A stretch of 64,000 nucleotides of DNA from Marivivens donghaensis (GTDB lineage Bacteria; Pseudomonadota; Alphaproteobacteria; Rhodobacterales; Rhodobacteraceae): assembly GCF_030410045.1 (NCBI RefSeq), contig NZ_JAUFRA010000005.1, positions 248,001-312,000 on the forward strand, read 5' to 3'. The notes beneath the pieces were generated by a model that saw only the letters and a program-made list of their open reading frames with translations, did no database searches and had not been told where the DNA came from. The position numbers and the translations under genes were made by a program. The number at the start of each line of letters is the position of its first letter. Position 1 is the stretch's first letter. Positions 32,897 through 42,260 of the stretch are shown piece by piece.

Positions 32897-35852
32897 TCTG
32901 CTTCTCCCCGTCTTTGTCGTAGAACACCGGATCGACAATCTTTGCCTTAACCATGGTGCCATCTTCGCGGTTGAACTCGATCACTTCACCCATGCGATCT
33001 GGACCGTGTTTAACCAGACCCATCGCGATGCCACGCTTGAGCGTTGGCGAATAATAGGTCGAGGTGACACGCCCCTGAACGTTGCGCTGGCCGTTGGGGT
33101 TATACCCGGGTGCAGGCACGTATGAGCCGTCAGGAATGACCGACCCGTCGAGTGTTTCCAGACCAACCAGTTTCCAGCGATCAGGCGACGCCATGAACGA
33201 CCGCTCTTGCGCGCGTTTACCCAGATAGTCCTCTTTCTTCTTGGAAATCGCCCACTGAAGGTTGAGGTCTTGCGGGATAATCGTGCCGTCGGTTTCGTCG
33301 CCGATCATGATAAAGCCCTTCTCAGCACGAAGGATGTGCATCGCTTCGGTACCATAAGGCATCACGCCGAGGTCCTTGCCCGCCTCTTGCAGCGCCGCCC
33401 AGAGGGCCGCACCTTGGGATGCAGGAACCGAGACTTCGTAGGACAATTCGCCCGAGAACGAGATACGGAAGATCCGTGCATCGAACTCGCCCAGCTTGCC
33501 CTCGACGTAGGTCATGAACGGGAAGCCCTCTTTGGAAAGGTCCATGTTGCCGCCCAGTTTTTCCAAGAGCTGGCGTGCCTTGGGACCAGCAACCGCGATC
33601 TGCGCGAATTGTTCGGTCACGTTTGCGGTGTAGACTTTCCAGTCCCACCATTCGCACTGAAGCCAGTCTTCCATCCAACCGTGGATACGGTCCGCACCGC
33701 CCGTGGTGGTGTGGCAGAGCCATGTATCCTCAGCCAGACGTACAACAACGCCGTCGTCCGAAAGGAAGCCGTTTTCGTTACACATCAGACCGTAGCGGCA
33801 TTTGCCAACGCCCAGAGTGCTCATCATGTTGGTGTAGAGCATATCGAGGAATTTGCCCGCATCCGGCCCCTTCACGATGATCTTACCGAGGGTCGACGCA
33901 TCCAGCGTGCCCACGTTTTCACGAACGTTCAGGATCTCGCGGTTGACCGCATCATGCACCGTTTCACCGTTGCGGACATAAGCATAGGTCCGGCGCCAGT
34001 GGCCCACAGGTTCCCAATCCGCACCATTGGCGTCATGCCAATCGAACATCGGGGTTTTGTGGATCGGCTGGAACAACTCGTCGCGTGCCGCACCCGTGAT
34101 TGCGCCCATCGAAATCGGCGTGTACGGCGGACGGAAGGTCGTGGTGCCCACGTTCGGGATCGACGCATCGAGCGATTTGGACAGGATAGCCAGACCGTTG
34201 ATGTTCGACAGTTTACCCTGATCGGTCGCCATACCAAGCGTGGTGTAACGCTTTGTATGTTCAACGGATTCATAACCTTCGCGTGCAGCGAGCTGAACGT
34301 CAGAGACCTTAACGTCGTTCTGATAGTCGAGCCATGCTTTCATGCGCAGTTTTGGACCAGCGCCCTGCGGCATCAGCCAAACAGGTTCGAGCGGAGCCGC
34401 TGCAACCTCGTTCGTGGTAACCTCAAGGCCCGCATCTTTGAGAACATCAGCAGTGCTGAGATAGCCAGAGGCCGACCCAACGGTGCTGACGAATGCCTTA
34501 CCGTCGGCACCTGTCGGGGCGCGGGACGGATCGGGGCGGAACATCGCGAGGTCTTCGTCCCAGTTCAGTTTGCCACCACAGTGCGACCAGAGGTGCACAA
34601 CAGGCGACCAGCCACCCGACATCGCGACGCAATCACATGCGATCTCTTCGATGACCGAACCTTCGCCCGCTTGCAGACAGACCTTCACGCCAGTGACGCG
34701 GGTTTTGCCTTTGACCTTGGCGATCGCTTTGCCTTTGAGCACGCGAATACCGAGCTTTTCAACTTCAGCCGCGATTGGGCCAGCGCCAGAAGCGCGAGCG
34801 TCAATGATCGCAGGAACAGCGAGGCCCGCGTTTTTTAGAATGATTGCAGTGCGGTATGCGTCGTCGTTGTTGGTGACAACAACGGTGCGATCACCGACCG
34901 ACACGCCCCAGTTCACTACGTAGTCACGCACCGCAGCGGCCAAGAGGACGCCTGGAATATCGTTGCCAGCAAAGGACAGCGGACGTTCAATCGCGCCAGT
35001 AGCTGTGATGATGTGACCAGCACGGATGCGCCACAGGCGGTGACGCGGACCTGATTTGTCGGACAGATGGTCCGTCAGACGCTCGTAACCCAGAACATAG
35101 CCGTGGTCGTAAACGCCCGACGCCATATTGCGGTTACGCACTGTGACATTCGGCATCGCGTTCAGCGCTGCGAGCGTGTCCTGCACCCAAGCCTCTGCCG
35201 ACTTGCCGTCGATTTCGACGCCATCGACAACAGCACGACCACCAAAGTCAGCGGTTTGTTCAAGAAGCAGAACCTTCTTGCCGGCTTGACCTTCTTTCAG
35301 TGCAGCCGCCAGACCAGCGATACCGCCACCGACAACCAGCACGTCACAGAAGTAGTAGAAATGTTCGTAGGTATCCGCGTCTTTTTCCTGCGGCACCTGA
35401 CCCAGACCAGCCGATTGGCGGATGAAGGGTTCATAGACGTGCTTCCAGAACGGACGCGGGTGGATGAACATTTTGTAGTAGAAGCCAGCAGGCAGCCAAC
35501 GGGCGAACAACTGGTTCACAGCACCGATGTCGAACTCAAGGCTCGGCCAGTGGTTTTGCGAACGGATCGTCAGACCGTCAAACAGTTCCTGTGTGGTGGC
35601 GCGTTGGTTCGGTTCAAACCGACCGCCCTCGCCCATGTTAAAGAGCGCGTTCGGCTCTTCTGCGCCAGAAGCCACAACACCACGCGGTCTGTGGTATTTG
35701 AACGAACGGCCAACCATCATCTGGTCGTTTGCGAACAAAGCAGACGCGAGCGTGTCGCCCTCGTAGCCTTTGAAACGCTTACCGTTGAATTTGAATTCGA
35801 CAGGTTTCGAACGGTCGATCAGACGACCGGAATTTGCCAGACGGGTGCTCAT
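32889..35852 (-). CDS. soxA: Sarcosine oxidase alpha subunit
   Basis: The large subunit (987 residues) of the enzyme that oxidatively demethylates sarcosine to glycine, passing the one-carbon unit to tetrahydrofolate. Domain order: N-terminal SoxA/HcnA-like domain (FNGKRFKGYEGDTLASALFA), then an NAD-binding Rossmann domain with LVVGGGIAGLAAALKEGQAG near residue 165. The C-terminal half resembles aminomethyltransferase (GcvT), with GRIHGWMEDWLQ-like and FMTYVEGKLGEFDARIFRIS segments, and is the folate-binding part. The ATG at 35852 has GGAAGGAAA upstream and overlaps the soxD stop (ATGA); an in-frame GTG at 35867 is less likely. Cytoplasmic. Confidence 0.96.
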   Translation of the reverse strand: MSTRLANSGRLIDRSKPVEFKFNGKRFKGYEGDTLASALFANDQMMVGRSFKYHRPRGVVASGAEEPNALFNMGEGGRFEPNQRATTQELFDGLTIRSQNHWPSLEFDIGAVNQLFARWLPAGFYYKMFIHPRPFWKHVYEPFIRQSAGLGQVPQEKDADTYEHFYYFCDVLVVGGGIAGLAAALKEGQAGKKVLLLEQTADFGGRAVVDGVEIDGKSAEAWVQDTLAALNAMPNVTVRNRNMASGVYDHGYVLGYERLTDHLSDKSGPRHRLWRIRAGHIITATGAIERPLSFAGNDIPGVLLAAAVRDYVVNWGVSVGDRTVVVTNNDDAYRTAIILKNAGLAVPAIIDARASGAGPIAAEVEKLGIRVLKGKAIAKVKGKTRVTGVKVCLQAGEGSVIEEIACDCVAMSGGWSPVVHLWSHCGGKLNWDEDLAMFRPDPSRAPTGADGKAFVSTVGSASGYLSTADVLKDAGLEVTTNEVAAAPLEPVWLMPQGAGPKLRMKAWLDYQNDVKVSDVQLAAREGYESVEHTKRYTTLGMATDQGKLSNINGLAILSKSLDASIPNVGTTTFRPPYTPISMGAITGAARDELFQPIHKTPMFDWHDANGADWEPVGHWRRTYAYVRNGETVHDAVNREILNVRENVGTLDASTLGKIIVKGPDAGKFLDMLYTNMMSTLGVGKCRYGLMCNENGFLSDDGVVVRLAEDTWLCHTTTGGADRIHGWMEDWLQCEWWDWKVYTANVTEQFAQIAVAGPKARQLLEKLGGNMDLSKEGFPFMTYVEGKLGEFDARIFRISFSGELSYEVSVPASQGAALWAALQEAGKDLGVMPYGTEAMHILRAEKGFIMIGDETDGTIIPQDLNLQWAISKKKEDYLGKRAQERSFMASPDRWKLVGLETLDGSVIPDGSYVPAPGYNPNGQRNVQGRVTSTYYSPTLKRGIAMGLVKHGPDRMGEVIEFNREDGTMVKAKIVDPVFYDKDGEKQNV

Positions 35853-36178
35853 GCGGTTTCCTTCCACGACCAGTCGGGATACTTTGCACGGATGTTTTCA
35901 GTCACATCCGCAGGCGGTTCGGTGGTCTGGGCCGGATAGGTCCCGAACACCTCGAGCGTGGCGGTATCCCGCGCTGCAAGGAACCACTTCCCGCAGCCAT
36001 AGGCATGACGCCAGCGTTCCAGATGTACGCCTTTTTTGTTTTCACGCATAAAGAGGTAGCCTTCAAAAGCCTCATCGCTGTCACCAACGGTCGCGCGCTT
36101 CAGGTGCGCTTCGCCGCCAGCGGCCAGTTCAGTCTCTTCGGCATTCACGCCGCAATAGGGACACTGCAATAAAAGCAT
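35849..36178 (-). CDS. soxD: Sarcosine oxidase delta subunit
   Basis: The small zinc-binding delta subunit. The 109-residue product begins MLLLQCPYCGVNAEETEL; Cys6 and Cys9 plus His and Cys in ERWRHAYGCGKWF are the likely zinc ligands. FEGYLFMRENKKGVHLERWRH is typical of the family. It is coupled to soxA by a four-base ATGA overlap and lies 12 bases after soxB, preceded by GGAGGGAAGAC. Confidence 0.95.
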   Translation of the reverse strand: MLLLQCPYCGVNAEETELAAGGEAHLKRATVGDSDEAFEGYLFMRENKKGVHLERWRHAYGCGKWFLAARDTATLEVFGTYPAQTTEPPADVTENIRAKYPDWSWKETA

Positions 36179-36190
36179 CGTCTTCCCTCC

Positions 36191-37435
36191 TTAGTGCGCC
36201 ACGCCAGCGGCGACAGATTCATCGATGAATTTGCCTTCGCGGAAGCGGAACATATCAAATTCTTGCGTCAGCGGGCTGTGACCTTTGGCCATCAGTTCCG
36301 CCATCGCCCAACCAGAGCCCGGGATCGCCTTAAAGCCGCCGGTGCCCCAACCGCAGTTGACGAAAATGCCATCCACAGGGGTTTTCGACAGGATCGGCGA
36401 ACGGTCACCAGTCATATCCACGATACCACCCCACTGGCGCAGCATCTTCAGACGGCTGACCATCGGGAAGGTTTCGACGAGCGCGCGAACGGTTTCCTCG
36501 ATGTGGTGGAAGCTGCCGCGCTGTGTGTAGTTGTTGAAGCTGTCGGTGCCACCACCGATCACCATCTCACCCTTGTCCGACTGGGACATGTAGCCGTGAA
36601 CGGTGTTCGCCATAACGACAACGTCCATGCAAGGCTTGATCGGCTCGGAGACGAGAGCCTGCAGAGCAACCGATTCAATCGGCAGACGGAAGCCAGCCAT
36701 TTCGGCCAGAACCGAGGTGTGACCCGCAACGACCATGCCCAACTTATCGCAGTCAATGTCGCCTTTGGTGGTCAAGACGCCAACAACCTTGCCGCCTTCG
36801 GTGCGGACACCTTTGACTTCGCACTGCTGGATGACGTCCATGCCCATGTCGGAACAGGCACGCGCATAGCCCCACGCCACCGCATCGTGACGGGCTGTGC
36901 CGCCGCGTTTCTGGTAGAGGCCACCCATGACAGGATAGCGCGGGCCATGAATGTTGATGATCGGGACCAGCTTTTTCAGCTGCTCAGGGGTCACCCACTC
37001 CGTCGCAACGCCCTGCAGTTGGTTCGCCATAACGGTCCGCTGATAGCCGCGCACCTCGTGGTGGGTCTGCGCGAGCATGATCAGACCACGGGGCGAAAAC
37101 ATGACGTTGTAGTTCAGATCTTGGGACAGGTTCTCATAGAGCTTGAGAGCCTTGTCGTAGATCGCCGCAGAGGGGTCCTGCAGGTAGTTCGAACGGATGA
37201 TCGTGGTGTTACGACCTGTGTTACCACCGCCGAGCCAGCCTTTTTCGATAATTGCGACATTGGTGATGCCGTAATTCTTACCGAGGTAATAGGCGGTCGC
37301 GAGGCCGTGGCCACCCGCACCAACGATGATCACATCGTATTTCTTCTTCGGCTGGGGCGAACGCCAAGCACGCTCCCATCCTGTGTGATAGCGTAGACCC
37401 TCGCGGGCGACGGCAAATACTGAATAGCGTCTCAT
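36191..37435 (-). CDS. soxB: Sarcosine oxidase beta subunit
   Basis: The flavoprotein subunit holding the sarcosine oxidation site. In the 414-residue product the dinucleotide-binding motif is VIIVGAGGHGLATAYYLGKN at about residue 35, followed by AIIEKGWLGGGNTGRNTTII, and WGGIVDMTGDRSPI near the C-terminus. His in GTARHDAVAWGYARA is the candidate for covalent FMN attachment known for heterotetrameric sarcosine oxidases. It is the first gene of soxBDAG. The 225-base gap up to ccmI holds the promoters of both units. The glyA, folD or purU genes that accompany sox operons in other bacteria are absent here. Confidence 0.96.
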   Translation of the reverse strand: MRRYSVFAVAREGLRYHTGWERAWRSPQPKKKYDVIIVGAGGHGLATAYYLGKNYGITNVAIIEKGWLGGGNTGRNTTIIRSNYLQDPSAAIYDKALKLYENLSQDLNYNVMFSPRGLIMLAQTHHEVRGYQRTVMANQLQGVATEWVTPEQLKKLVPIINIHGPRYPVMGGLYQKRGGTARHDAVAWGYARACSDMGMDVIQQCEVKGVRTEGGKVVGVLTTKGDIDCDKLGMVVAGHTSVLAEMAGFRLPIESVALQALVSEPIKPCMDVVVMANTVHGYMSQSDKGEMVIGGGTDSFNNYTQRGSFHHIEETVRALVETFPMVSRLKMLRQWGGIVDMTGDRSPILSKTPVDGIFVNCGWGTGGFKAIPGSGWAMAELMAKGHSPLTQEFDMFRFREGKFIDESVAAGVAH

Positions 37436-37660
37436 AGGCTGCGAATCCCCCTATTCTGGTCGCGGGCATCCTTTGGTCCTAACTGGACAAAAACTGCGAA
37501 GCAAAGACGATTGGACACGCCTGATTTTTGCAGTTTTGCGACATGCGACAAAGAAGCGTTACGAATGAGACCTGATCACAAACGGGTCATCGGGCCGCAG
37601 GGGCTTTTCTCAGGGGGTTGGGAAGGTTAGGTAGGGCGAAACGTTTAAACGGGAGGCCCC

Positions 37661-38884
37661 ATGACGTTCTGGATCATTGCGACCGCATTGGCAGTTATTG
37701 CCGCAGGTCTTCTTGTGCTGCCGCTTTTGCGCTCCGGAACCGACACGGATGTCGATCCTCGCAACGACATCGCGATCTACAAGGATCAATTGGCCGAAGT
37801 GGATCGCGACCTCGCCCGTGGTGTTCTCGATCAGGCAGAGGCCGAACGGACCCGCACCGAAATTGCCCGCCGTTTGCTGGCCGCTGATAAGGCTGAAACC
37901 GACACATCGACTGACGCGCCCAAAACCTTGGGTCGGGTTGTGATGATTGCTGCGGCAGCGGCGACCGTGGTTGGGGCGCTTGCGCTCTATTACCGTGTGG
38001 GTGCGCCTGGTTATCCCGACATGCCCCGCGCCGTTCGTCTGGCAGAGGCCAAAGACGCCTACGACAACCGCCCCACACAGGCCGAGGCCGAAGCCGCCCA
38101 GCCGATCCAAGAGCCAGTCACCCTGCCCGATGATCTACAGGCGACTGTGGACCGTGTGCGCCAAACCGCAGAAGCCAACCCTGATAACCTGATCGCGCAG
38201 CGTGATCTGGTGCGGCTTGAGACGGCTCTGGGCAATGTCGACCGCGCCGCCCATGCGCAAGTGAAGGTCGTGGCGATCCTTGGCGATGATGCGGAACAGG
38301 CCAATCTGGAGGTTCTTCTGGAACTCCTCGTCGCGGCGGCTGGTGGCGATGTCACCCCCGAAGCGGAACGCGTTCTCAAAGCCATCCTCGACAAAGATCC
38401 TGAAAGCATTTCAGGGCTTTACTGGGCGGGCGTGATGTTCAACACCTATGGCCGTCCCGACCGTGCCTTCCCCTATTGGCGCAAGCTTCTAGAGGTCGCG
38501 CCAGAAGGTGCCGAATGGTTCGATCAAGTGGCCCAAGCCACCATCGAACTGTCGTGGTTCGCTGGCGTCGACGACTACACCCCGCCAATGCAAAACGGTG
38601 GTCTGCGTGGCCCGAATGCCGCCGCCATGGCCGCAGCAGGCGACATGAGCGAAGAAGACCGCTCTGCCATGATCGAAGGCATGGTTGGCAACCTCATGGA
38701 TCGCCTCGCGACCGAGGGTGGCACACCGCAGGAATGGGCACAGTTGATCCGCGCGCTTGGCGTGCTGGGCGATACGGACCGCGCTACTGCGATCTGGGGT
38801 GAGGCTCAGCAAACCTTTGCCAGCGATGCAAACGCGATGTCGATCATCCGTGAGGCCGCTGTAGGTGCAGGTGTCGCGGAATGA
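37661..38884 (+). CDS. ccmI: c-type cytochrome biogenesis protein CcmI
   Basis: CcmI (CycH) holds apocytochrome c for haem ligation by CcmFH. The 407-residue product starts MTFWIIATALAVIAAGLLVL (TM1), has a short loop with the family-typical YKDQLAEVDRDLARGVLDQA and EAERTRTEIARRLL, and a second TM at about residues 90-108. A periplasmic TPR domain follows, with repeats such as NLIAQRDLVRLETALGNVDR and LYWAGVMFNTYGRPDRAFPY. GGGAGG lies upstream of the ATG. The next gene (ruvX) overlaps it by four bases. Other ccm genes are not in the window. Confidence 0.93.
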   Translation: MTFWIIATALAVIAAGLLVLPLLRSGTDTDVDPRNDIAIYKDQLAEVDRDLARGVLDQAEAERTRTEIARRLLAADKAETDTSTDAPKTLGRVVMIAAAAATVVGALALYYRVGAPGYPDMPRAVRLAEAKDAYDNRPTQAEAEAAQPIQEPVTLPDDLQATVDRVRQTAEANPDNLIAQRDLVRLETALGNVDRAAHAQVKVVAILGDDAEQANLEVLLELLVAAAGGDVTPEAERVLKAILDKDPESISGLYWAGVMFNTYGRPDRAFPYWRKLLEVAPEGAEWFDQVAQATIELSWFAGVDDYTPPMQNGGLRGPNAAAMAAAGDMSEEDRSAMIEGMVGNLMDRLATEGGTPQEWAQLIRALGVLGDTDRATAIWGEAQQTFASDANAMSIIREAAVGAGVAE

Positions 38885-39351
38885 TCTGCAACGACGCCGA
38901 AACCTTTGCCGCCGCCCTGCCCCCGTACCGCGCAATTTGCGGGCTGGATTTGGGCACCGTAACCATTGGCGTTGCCGTCTCTGACGGCCTGCGTCAGGTC
39001 GCGACCCCGCTCGAGACGATCAAACGCAAAAAATTCACGCTCGACGTGGAACGCCTGCTTGAAATCGTGAAGAAGCGCGACATCGCCGGAATCGTTCTGG
39101 GCCTGCCCCTGAACATGGACGGATCAGAGGGGCCGCGCGTGCAATCGACCCGCGCCTTTGCTCGCAACCTCGAAAAACTGACCGGCCTTCCGATTGCGTT
39201 CTGGGACGAACGGCTGTCTACCGTTGCCGCAGAACGGGCGCTGTTAGAGGCGGATACGTCCCGAAAACGTCGCGATGAGGTCATCGATCACGTTGCTGCG
39301 GGGTATATCTTGCAAGGCATGCTAGACCGCCTGCGCCACCTCGGAGCCTGA
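38881..39351 (+). CDS. ruvX: Putative pre-16S rRNA nuclease / Holliday junction resolvase RuvX (YqgF)
   Basis: A 156-residue RNase H-fold nuclease. Family motifs: CGLDLGTVTIGVAVSDGLRQ, with the first catalytic Asp, GIVLGLPLNMDGSEGPR, PIAFWDERLSTVAAERAL, with the Glu, and a C-terminal DHVAAGYILQ carrying the last Asp. YqgF proteins mature the 5' end of 16S rRNA in E. coli; the resolvase role is older annotation. It overlaps ccmI by ATGA and is followed after one base by the DUF1289 gene, so the three form an operon. Confidence 0.95.
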   Translation: MICNDAETFAAALPPYRAICGLDLGTVTIGVAVSDGLRQVATPLETIKRKKFTLDVERLLEIVKKRDIAGIVLGLPLNMDGSEGPRVQSTRAFARNLEKLTGLPIAFWDERLSTVAAERALLEADTSRKRRDEVIDHVAAGYILQGMLDRLRHLGA

Positions 39352-39352
39352 A

Positions 39353-39598
39353 GTGACCGAACAATTGAACACGGATGCCATTTGGCAACGGGCCGAAATC
39401 GAAAGCCCCTGCGTCAAACTCTGCTCGATCCATCCCGAGACAAAAACCTGCATAGGCTGTCACCGCACCCTGCAAGAAATCGGTATGTGGAGCCGCATGA
39501 CCCCAGAGGATCGCCGCGCCATCATGGCTGATTTGCCGAACCGTTCTGGCGCGCTGAAAACCCGCCGTGGCGGACGGGCGGCGCGGCTCAAGGCTTAA
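39353..39598 (+). CDS. DUF1289 cysteine-rich small protein
   Basis: An 81-residue protein of the DUF1289 family (PF06945), starting at GTG 39353 behind GGAGCC. It has four Cys in the pattern SPCVKLCSIHPETKTCIGCH followed by RTLQEIGMWSRMTPEDRRAI, suggesting a small zinc or iron-sulfur site. The family is widespread in Proteobacteria with no assigned function. It is the last gene of ccmI-ruvX-DUF1289. Its stop overlaps the stop of the convergent dioxygenase gene by four bases. Confidence 0.9.
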   Translation: MTEQLNTDAIWQRAEIESPCVKLCSIHPETKTCIGCHRTLQEIGMWSRMTPEDRRAIMADLPNRSGALKTRRGGRAARLKA

Positions 39599-40341
39599 TC
39601 CCTGAGCCAATCCCGCATGTTGTCAAACTGCGGTCTGAAAAACGCGAGCCTGCGCCCTGCGGCAGGCACCTTATCCTTGCCCTCTGGCGCAGTGCCATGG
39701 ATCACCATCCGATCCAAAAGAACCGACTGCCCCGCTTTCATCGGTAGTTCGACACGTTCGCAGCACTCAAACACCTCGTTGCGGGCGTCCGTGTAAATCT
39801 CGGTCACGTCGATATCCGACCACATGGACGGCGGCATCCCCGCAAAGGCCACGGTAAAGGCCTCGCGCATAATCTCTTCGCTACCGGGCCAAACGACCAA
39901 GGGTGCTGCGGTGCAATCGTTCAAAGCCACGGCGAGGATGTAGGCATGTGGTTCGCGCAGGAACCGACGTTTCTGCGGCCCTTCGCCCATCAACCCATCG
40001 AGATGCGCTGCATCCTTGACCTTGCGATAGCGGTGCGCCTTATCCGTCTCATCCGCGTCCTTTTGCGGGTAGCCCGAATAGATCACCGACAGTTGCCCCT
40101 GATGCAGCGGCATCTCGGGCACCATTCCATCCCACGGACCGCGCAGCGGAACGCCATCAATCGCCCCCGTGTCATCGTTGGGCAAAACATCCACGCCCAC
40201 AAACCACGTCTGACCATGCCGCAGCCACTTCGCCTGCATCGCAGGATCAGCGAGAACCGCATCTGCCGCCACATTCGCGGCCTTAGCCCACGCCGTGGCC
40301 TTTGGCGTGGCGTCGAACTGGATGAAACCGCCTTCGATCAT
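39595..40341 (-). CDS. PhyH-like Fe(II)/2-oxoglutarate dioxygenase
   Basis: A 248-residue protein resembling the phytanoyl-CoA dioxygenase superfamily. The likely metal triad is the His and Asp in AAHLDGL and the His in VIHGTAPEGKD, with an Arg in RRLAFFRPQ as 2-oxoglutarate anchor. Between them lie REPHAYILAVALNDCTAAPL and VVWPGSEEIMREAF, as expected for the double-stranded beta-helix. Its start overlaps the end of the TauE/SafE gene (four bases), so both come from one transcript and are likely linked in function. Substrate unknown; release of sulfite from an organosulfur compound would fit the neighbour but is speculation. Confidence 0.7.
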   Translation of the reverse strand: MIEGGFIQFDATPKATAWAKAANVAADAVLADPAMQAKWLRHGQTWFVGVDVLPNDDTGAIDGVPLRGPWDGMVPEMPLHQGQLSVIYSGYPQKDADETDKAHRYRKVKDAAHLDGLMGEGPQKRRFLREPHAYILAVALNDCTAAPLVVWPGSEEIMREAFTVAFAGMPPSMWSDIDVTEIYTDARNEVFECCERVELPMKAGQSVLLDRMVIHGTAPEGKDKVPAAGRRLAFFRPQFDNMRDWLRD

Positions 40342-41159
40342 GACAAAATGGCCTTACGCAGCATGTTCAGCGCGATGAGGATCAGGAACATGCCAAAGAA
40401 CTTCTTTAGTTTTCCTGCGTCCGTCTTATGCGCAATTGCAGCACCAATCGGCGCGGTAAACGTCGTCATCGCAATCACCACGAGGAAGGCCGCAATATTG
40501 ACCGCGCCGATGCTAAACGGCGGGGCGACACCTTCTGGCAAAGAGGTCATCAGGAACCCAGCCACCGATGGCACCGCGATGATGAACCCAAAGCCCGCCG
40601 CCGTTGCTACAGCGCGGTGAACGGGCACGCCAAACATGGTCAACAAAGGCACGCCGAACGACCCGCCACCGATGCCCATCAGGACCGAGAGGAACCCGAC
40701 AAAAGGCGAAAACACGCGGCCTTTCAAACCTTTGGGCAGTTCATTAGCGACGCGAAAGTCTTTGTTCCCGAAGGTCATGTAGAGGCCGATGAACACCAGC
40801 AATCCACCAAAGATATACTGCAACACGGTCGTGTTCAAGGCCGAGACGGTCATCTTGCCCGCGATTGCGCCCAGCACGATCCCGGGTGCCCAGATTTTCA
40901 GGATACCCCATTCCACCGCACCCTTTTTGTGGTGCGACATGACCGAACGGGCCGAGGTGACGATAATCGTGGCGAGCGAGGTCGCCAGACAGATTTGCAT
41001 CAGCTGCGGGGTTTCATACCCCAGCGACGAAAACGCGTAGTAAAAACCGGGGACAAGGACGACACCGCCGCCGACTCCCAACAAACCTGCCAAAACACCT
41101 GCAAGCGCACCAATCACCAGCAAAATAGCTGCCATTTCAATCAACAGAACGCTATCCAT
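40338..41159 (-). CDS. TauE/SafE-family sulfite/anion exporter
   Basis: A 273-residue inner-membrane protein with about eight helices in two related halves. The TauE/SafE motifs are ALAGVLAGLLGVGGGVVLVP near residue 20 and its second-half echo VGFLSVLMGIGGGSFGVPLL. HHKKGAVEWGILKIWAPGIV is typical of the family. Members export sulfite, sulfoacetate or other small sulfur anions, and many have unknown substrates. GGGAGGCC precedes the ATG at 41159. It overlaps the downstream dioxygenase gene by four bases and follows dusA by 34 bases. Confidence 0.9.
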   Translation of the reverse strand: MDSVLLIEMAAILLVIGALAGVLAGLLGVGGGVVLVPGFYYAFSSLGYETPQLMQICLATSLATIIVTSARSVMSHHKKGAVEWGILKIWAPGIVLGAIAGKMTVSALNTTVLQYIFGGLLVFIGLYMTFGNKDFRVANELPKGLKGRVFSPFVGFLSVLMGIGGGSFGVPLLTMFGVPVHRAVATAAGFGFIIAVPSVAGFLMTSLPEGVAPPFSIGAVNIAAFLVVIAMTTFTAPIGAAIAHKTDAGKLKKFFGMFLILIALNMLRKAILS

Positions 41160-41193
41160 CAGGGCCTCCCAAATGATGTTGCCCTGATCAGTA

Positions 41194-42195
41194 TCAGCCG
41201 CCCGTCACGTAGGAAAGCGCCTCTAGCACCGTCTTTGGCCCAGCGCCGTCGAGATGCGCGTTTTCCGACAGATACCGCCGCCAGCCCCGCGCCCCTGCCT
41301 TGCCTGCAAAAAGGCCGAGCATATGGCGCGTGATCTGGTTCAAACGTCCACCCGCAGCGATGTGATTTTCGATGTAGGGCAGCATGTCATGGACGACCTG
41401 CACAGGGTCAGGCCCCGCCTCTTTGCCGTAAATCCGCGCGTCTGCCATTTGCAGAATATCGGTCGGTTGGTGATACGCCGCCCGCCCAATCATCACGCCA
41501 TCCAGCCCAAGGTCCAGTTGCGCCACGGCCTCGTCCAAGGTCGCGATGCCACCGTTGATCGAAATATGCAGATGCGGATAGGCAGTTTTGATCTCGTGGA
41601 CCAAAGCATAATCGAGCGGCGGAATATCGCGGTTTTCCTTGGGCGATAGCCCCTGCAGCCAAGCCATCCGCGCATGGATGGTAAAGCGGGTCACGCCCGC
41701 CGCGCTGACCTTTTCGATGAACTCTGGCAGGATATCGCGAGGCACCTGTTCGTCGACACCGATGCGGCATTTGACAGTGACCTCAACCGGCGACGTTGCG
41801 ATCATTGCAGCCACGCACTCCGCCACCAGATCGGGCGATTTCATCAGCACCGCGCCAAAGGCTCCCGATTGCACACGGTCCGACGGACAGCCGCAGTTCA
41901 GGTTCACTTCGTCATAACCATAATCCCCGCAAATCGCGGTCGCCTCGGCCAGTTGCACAGGATCAGATCCACCGAGCTGCACCGCAACAGGATGTTCGGC
42001 CTCATGGTAGCCTAATAGCTTTTCCCGATCGCCATTGATCACCGCAGGCGCGGTCACCATCTCGGTATAGAGCAAGGTCTCACGGCTCAGCAGACGGTGC
42101 AGATAGCGACACTCTCGCGTCGTCCACTCCATCATCGGGGCCACGGACAGGCGGGCCGCTGATTTTGCTGTGTTCTCCACCATGGGGTTCGCCAT
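41194..42195 (-). CDS. dusA: tRNA-dihydrouridine(20/20a) synthase DusA
   Basis: An FMN enzyme reducing uridines 20 and 20a in the tRNA D-loop. In the 333-residue product, RLSVAPMMEWTTRECRYLHR is the N-terminal FMN-barrel signature and LNCGCPSDRVQSGAFGAVLM carries the catalytic Cys. VKCRIGVDEQ, FTIHARMAWLQGLSPKENR and ISINGGI match the DusA subgroup. The ATG at 42195 was kept; an in-frame ATG at 42183 would shorten it by four residues. It may be co-transcribed with the exporter and dioxygenase downstream. Confidence 0.95.
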   Translation of the reverse strand: MANPMVENTAKSAARLSVAPMMEWTTRECRYLHRLLSRETLLYTEMVTAPAVINGDREKLLGYHEAEHPVAVQLGGSDPVQLAEATAICGDYGYDEVNLNCGCPSDRVQSGAFGAVLMKSPDLVAECVAAMIATSPVEVTVKCRIGVDEQVPRDILPEFIEKVSAAGVTRFTIHARMAWLQGLSPKENRDIPPLDYALVHEIKTAYPHLHISINGGIATLDEAVAQLDLGLDGVMIGRAAYHQPTDILQMADARIYGKEAGPDPVQVVHDMLPYIENHIAAGGRLNQITRHMLGLFAGKAGARGWRRYLSENAHLDGAGPKTVLEALSYVTGG

Positions 42196-42260
42196 CGCTT
42201 ACTAGATCGGGTCAGTATCGCGGTCGCATAGCGGATGCCGCAGGGAATTTCCACCAATCG

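Noticed and set aside
33207..34838. A 543-residue open frame on the plus strand
   Set aside because: It is antisense to soxA and has no recognisable fold or ribosome-binding site.
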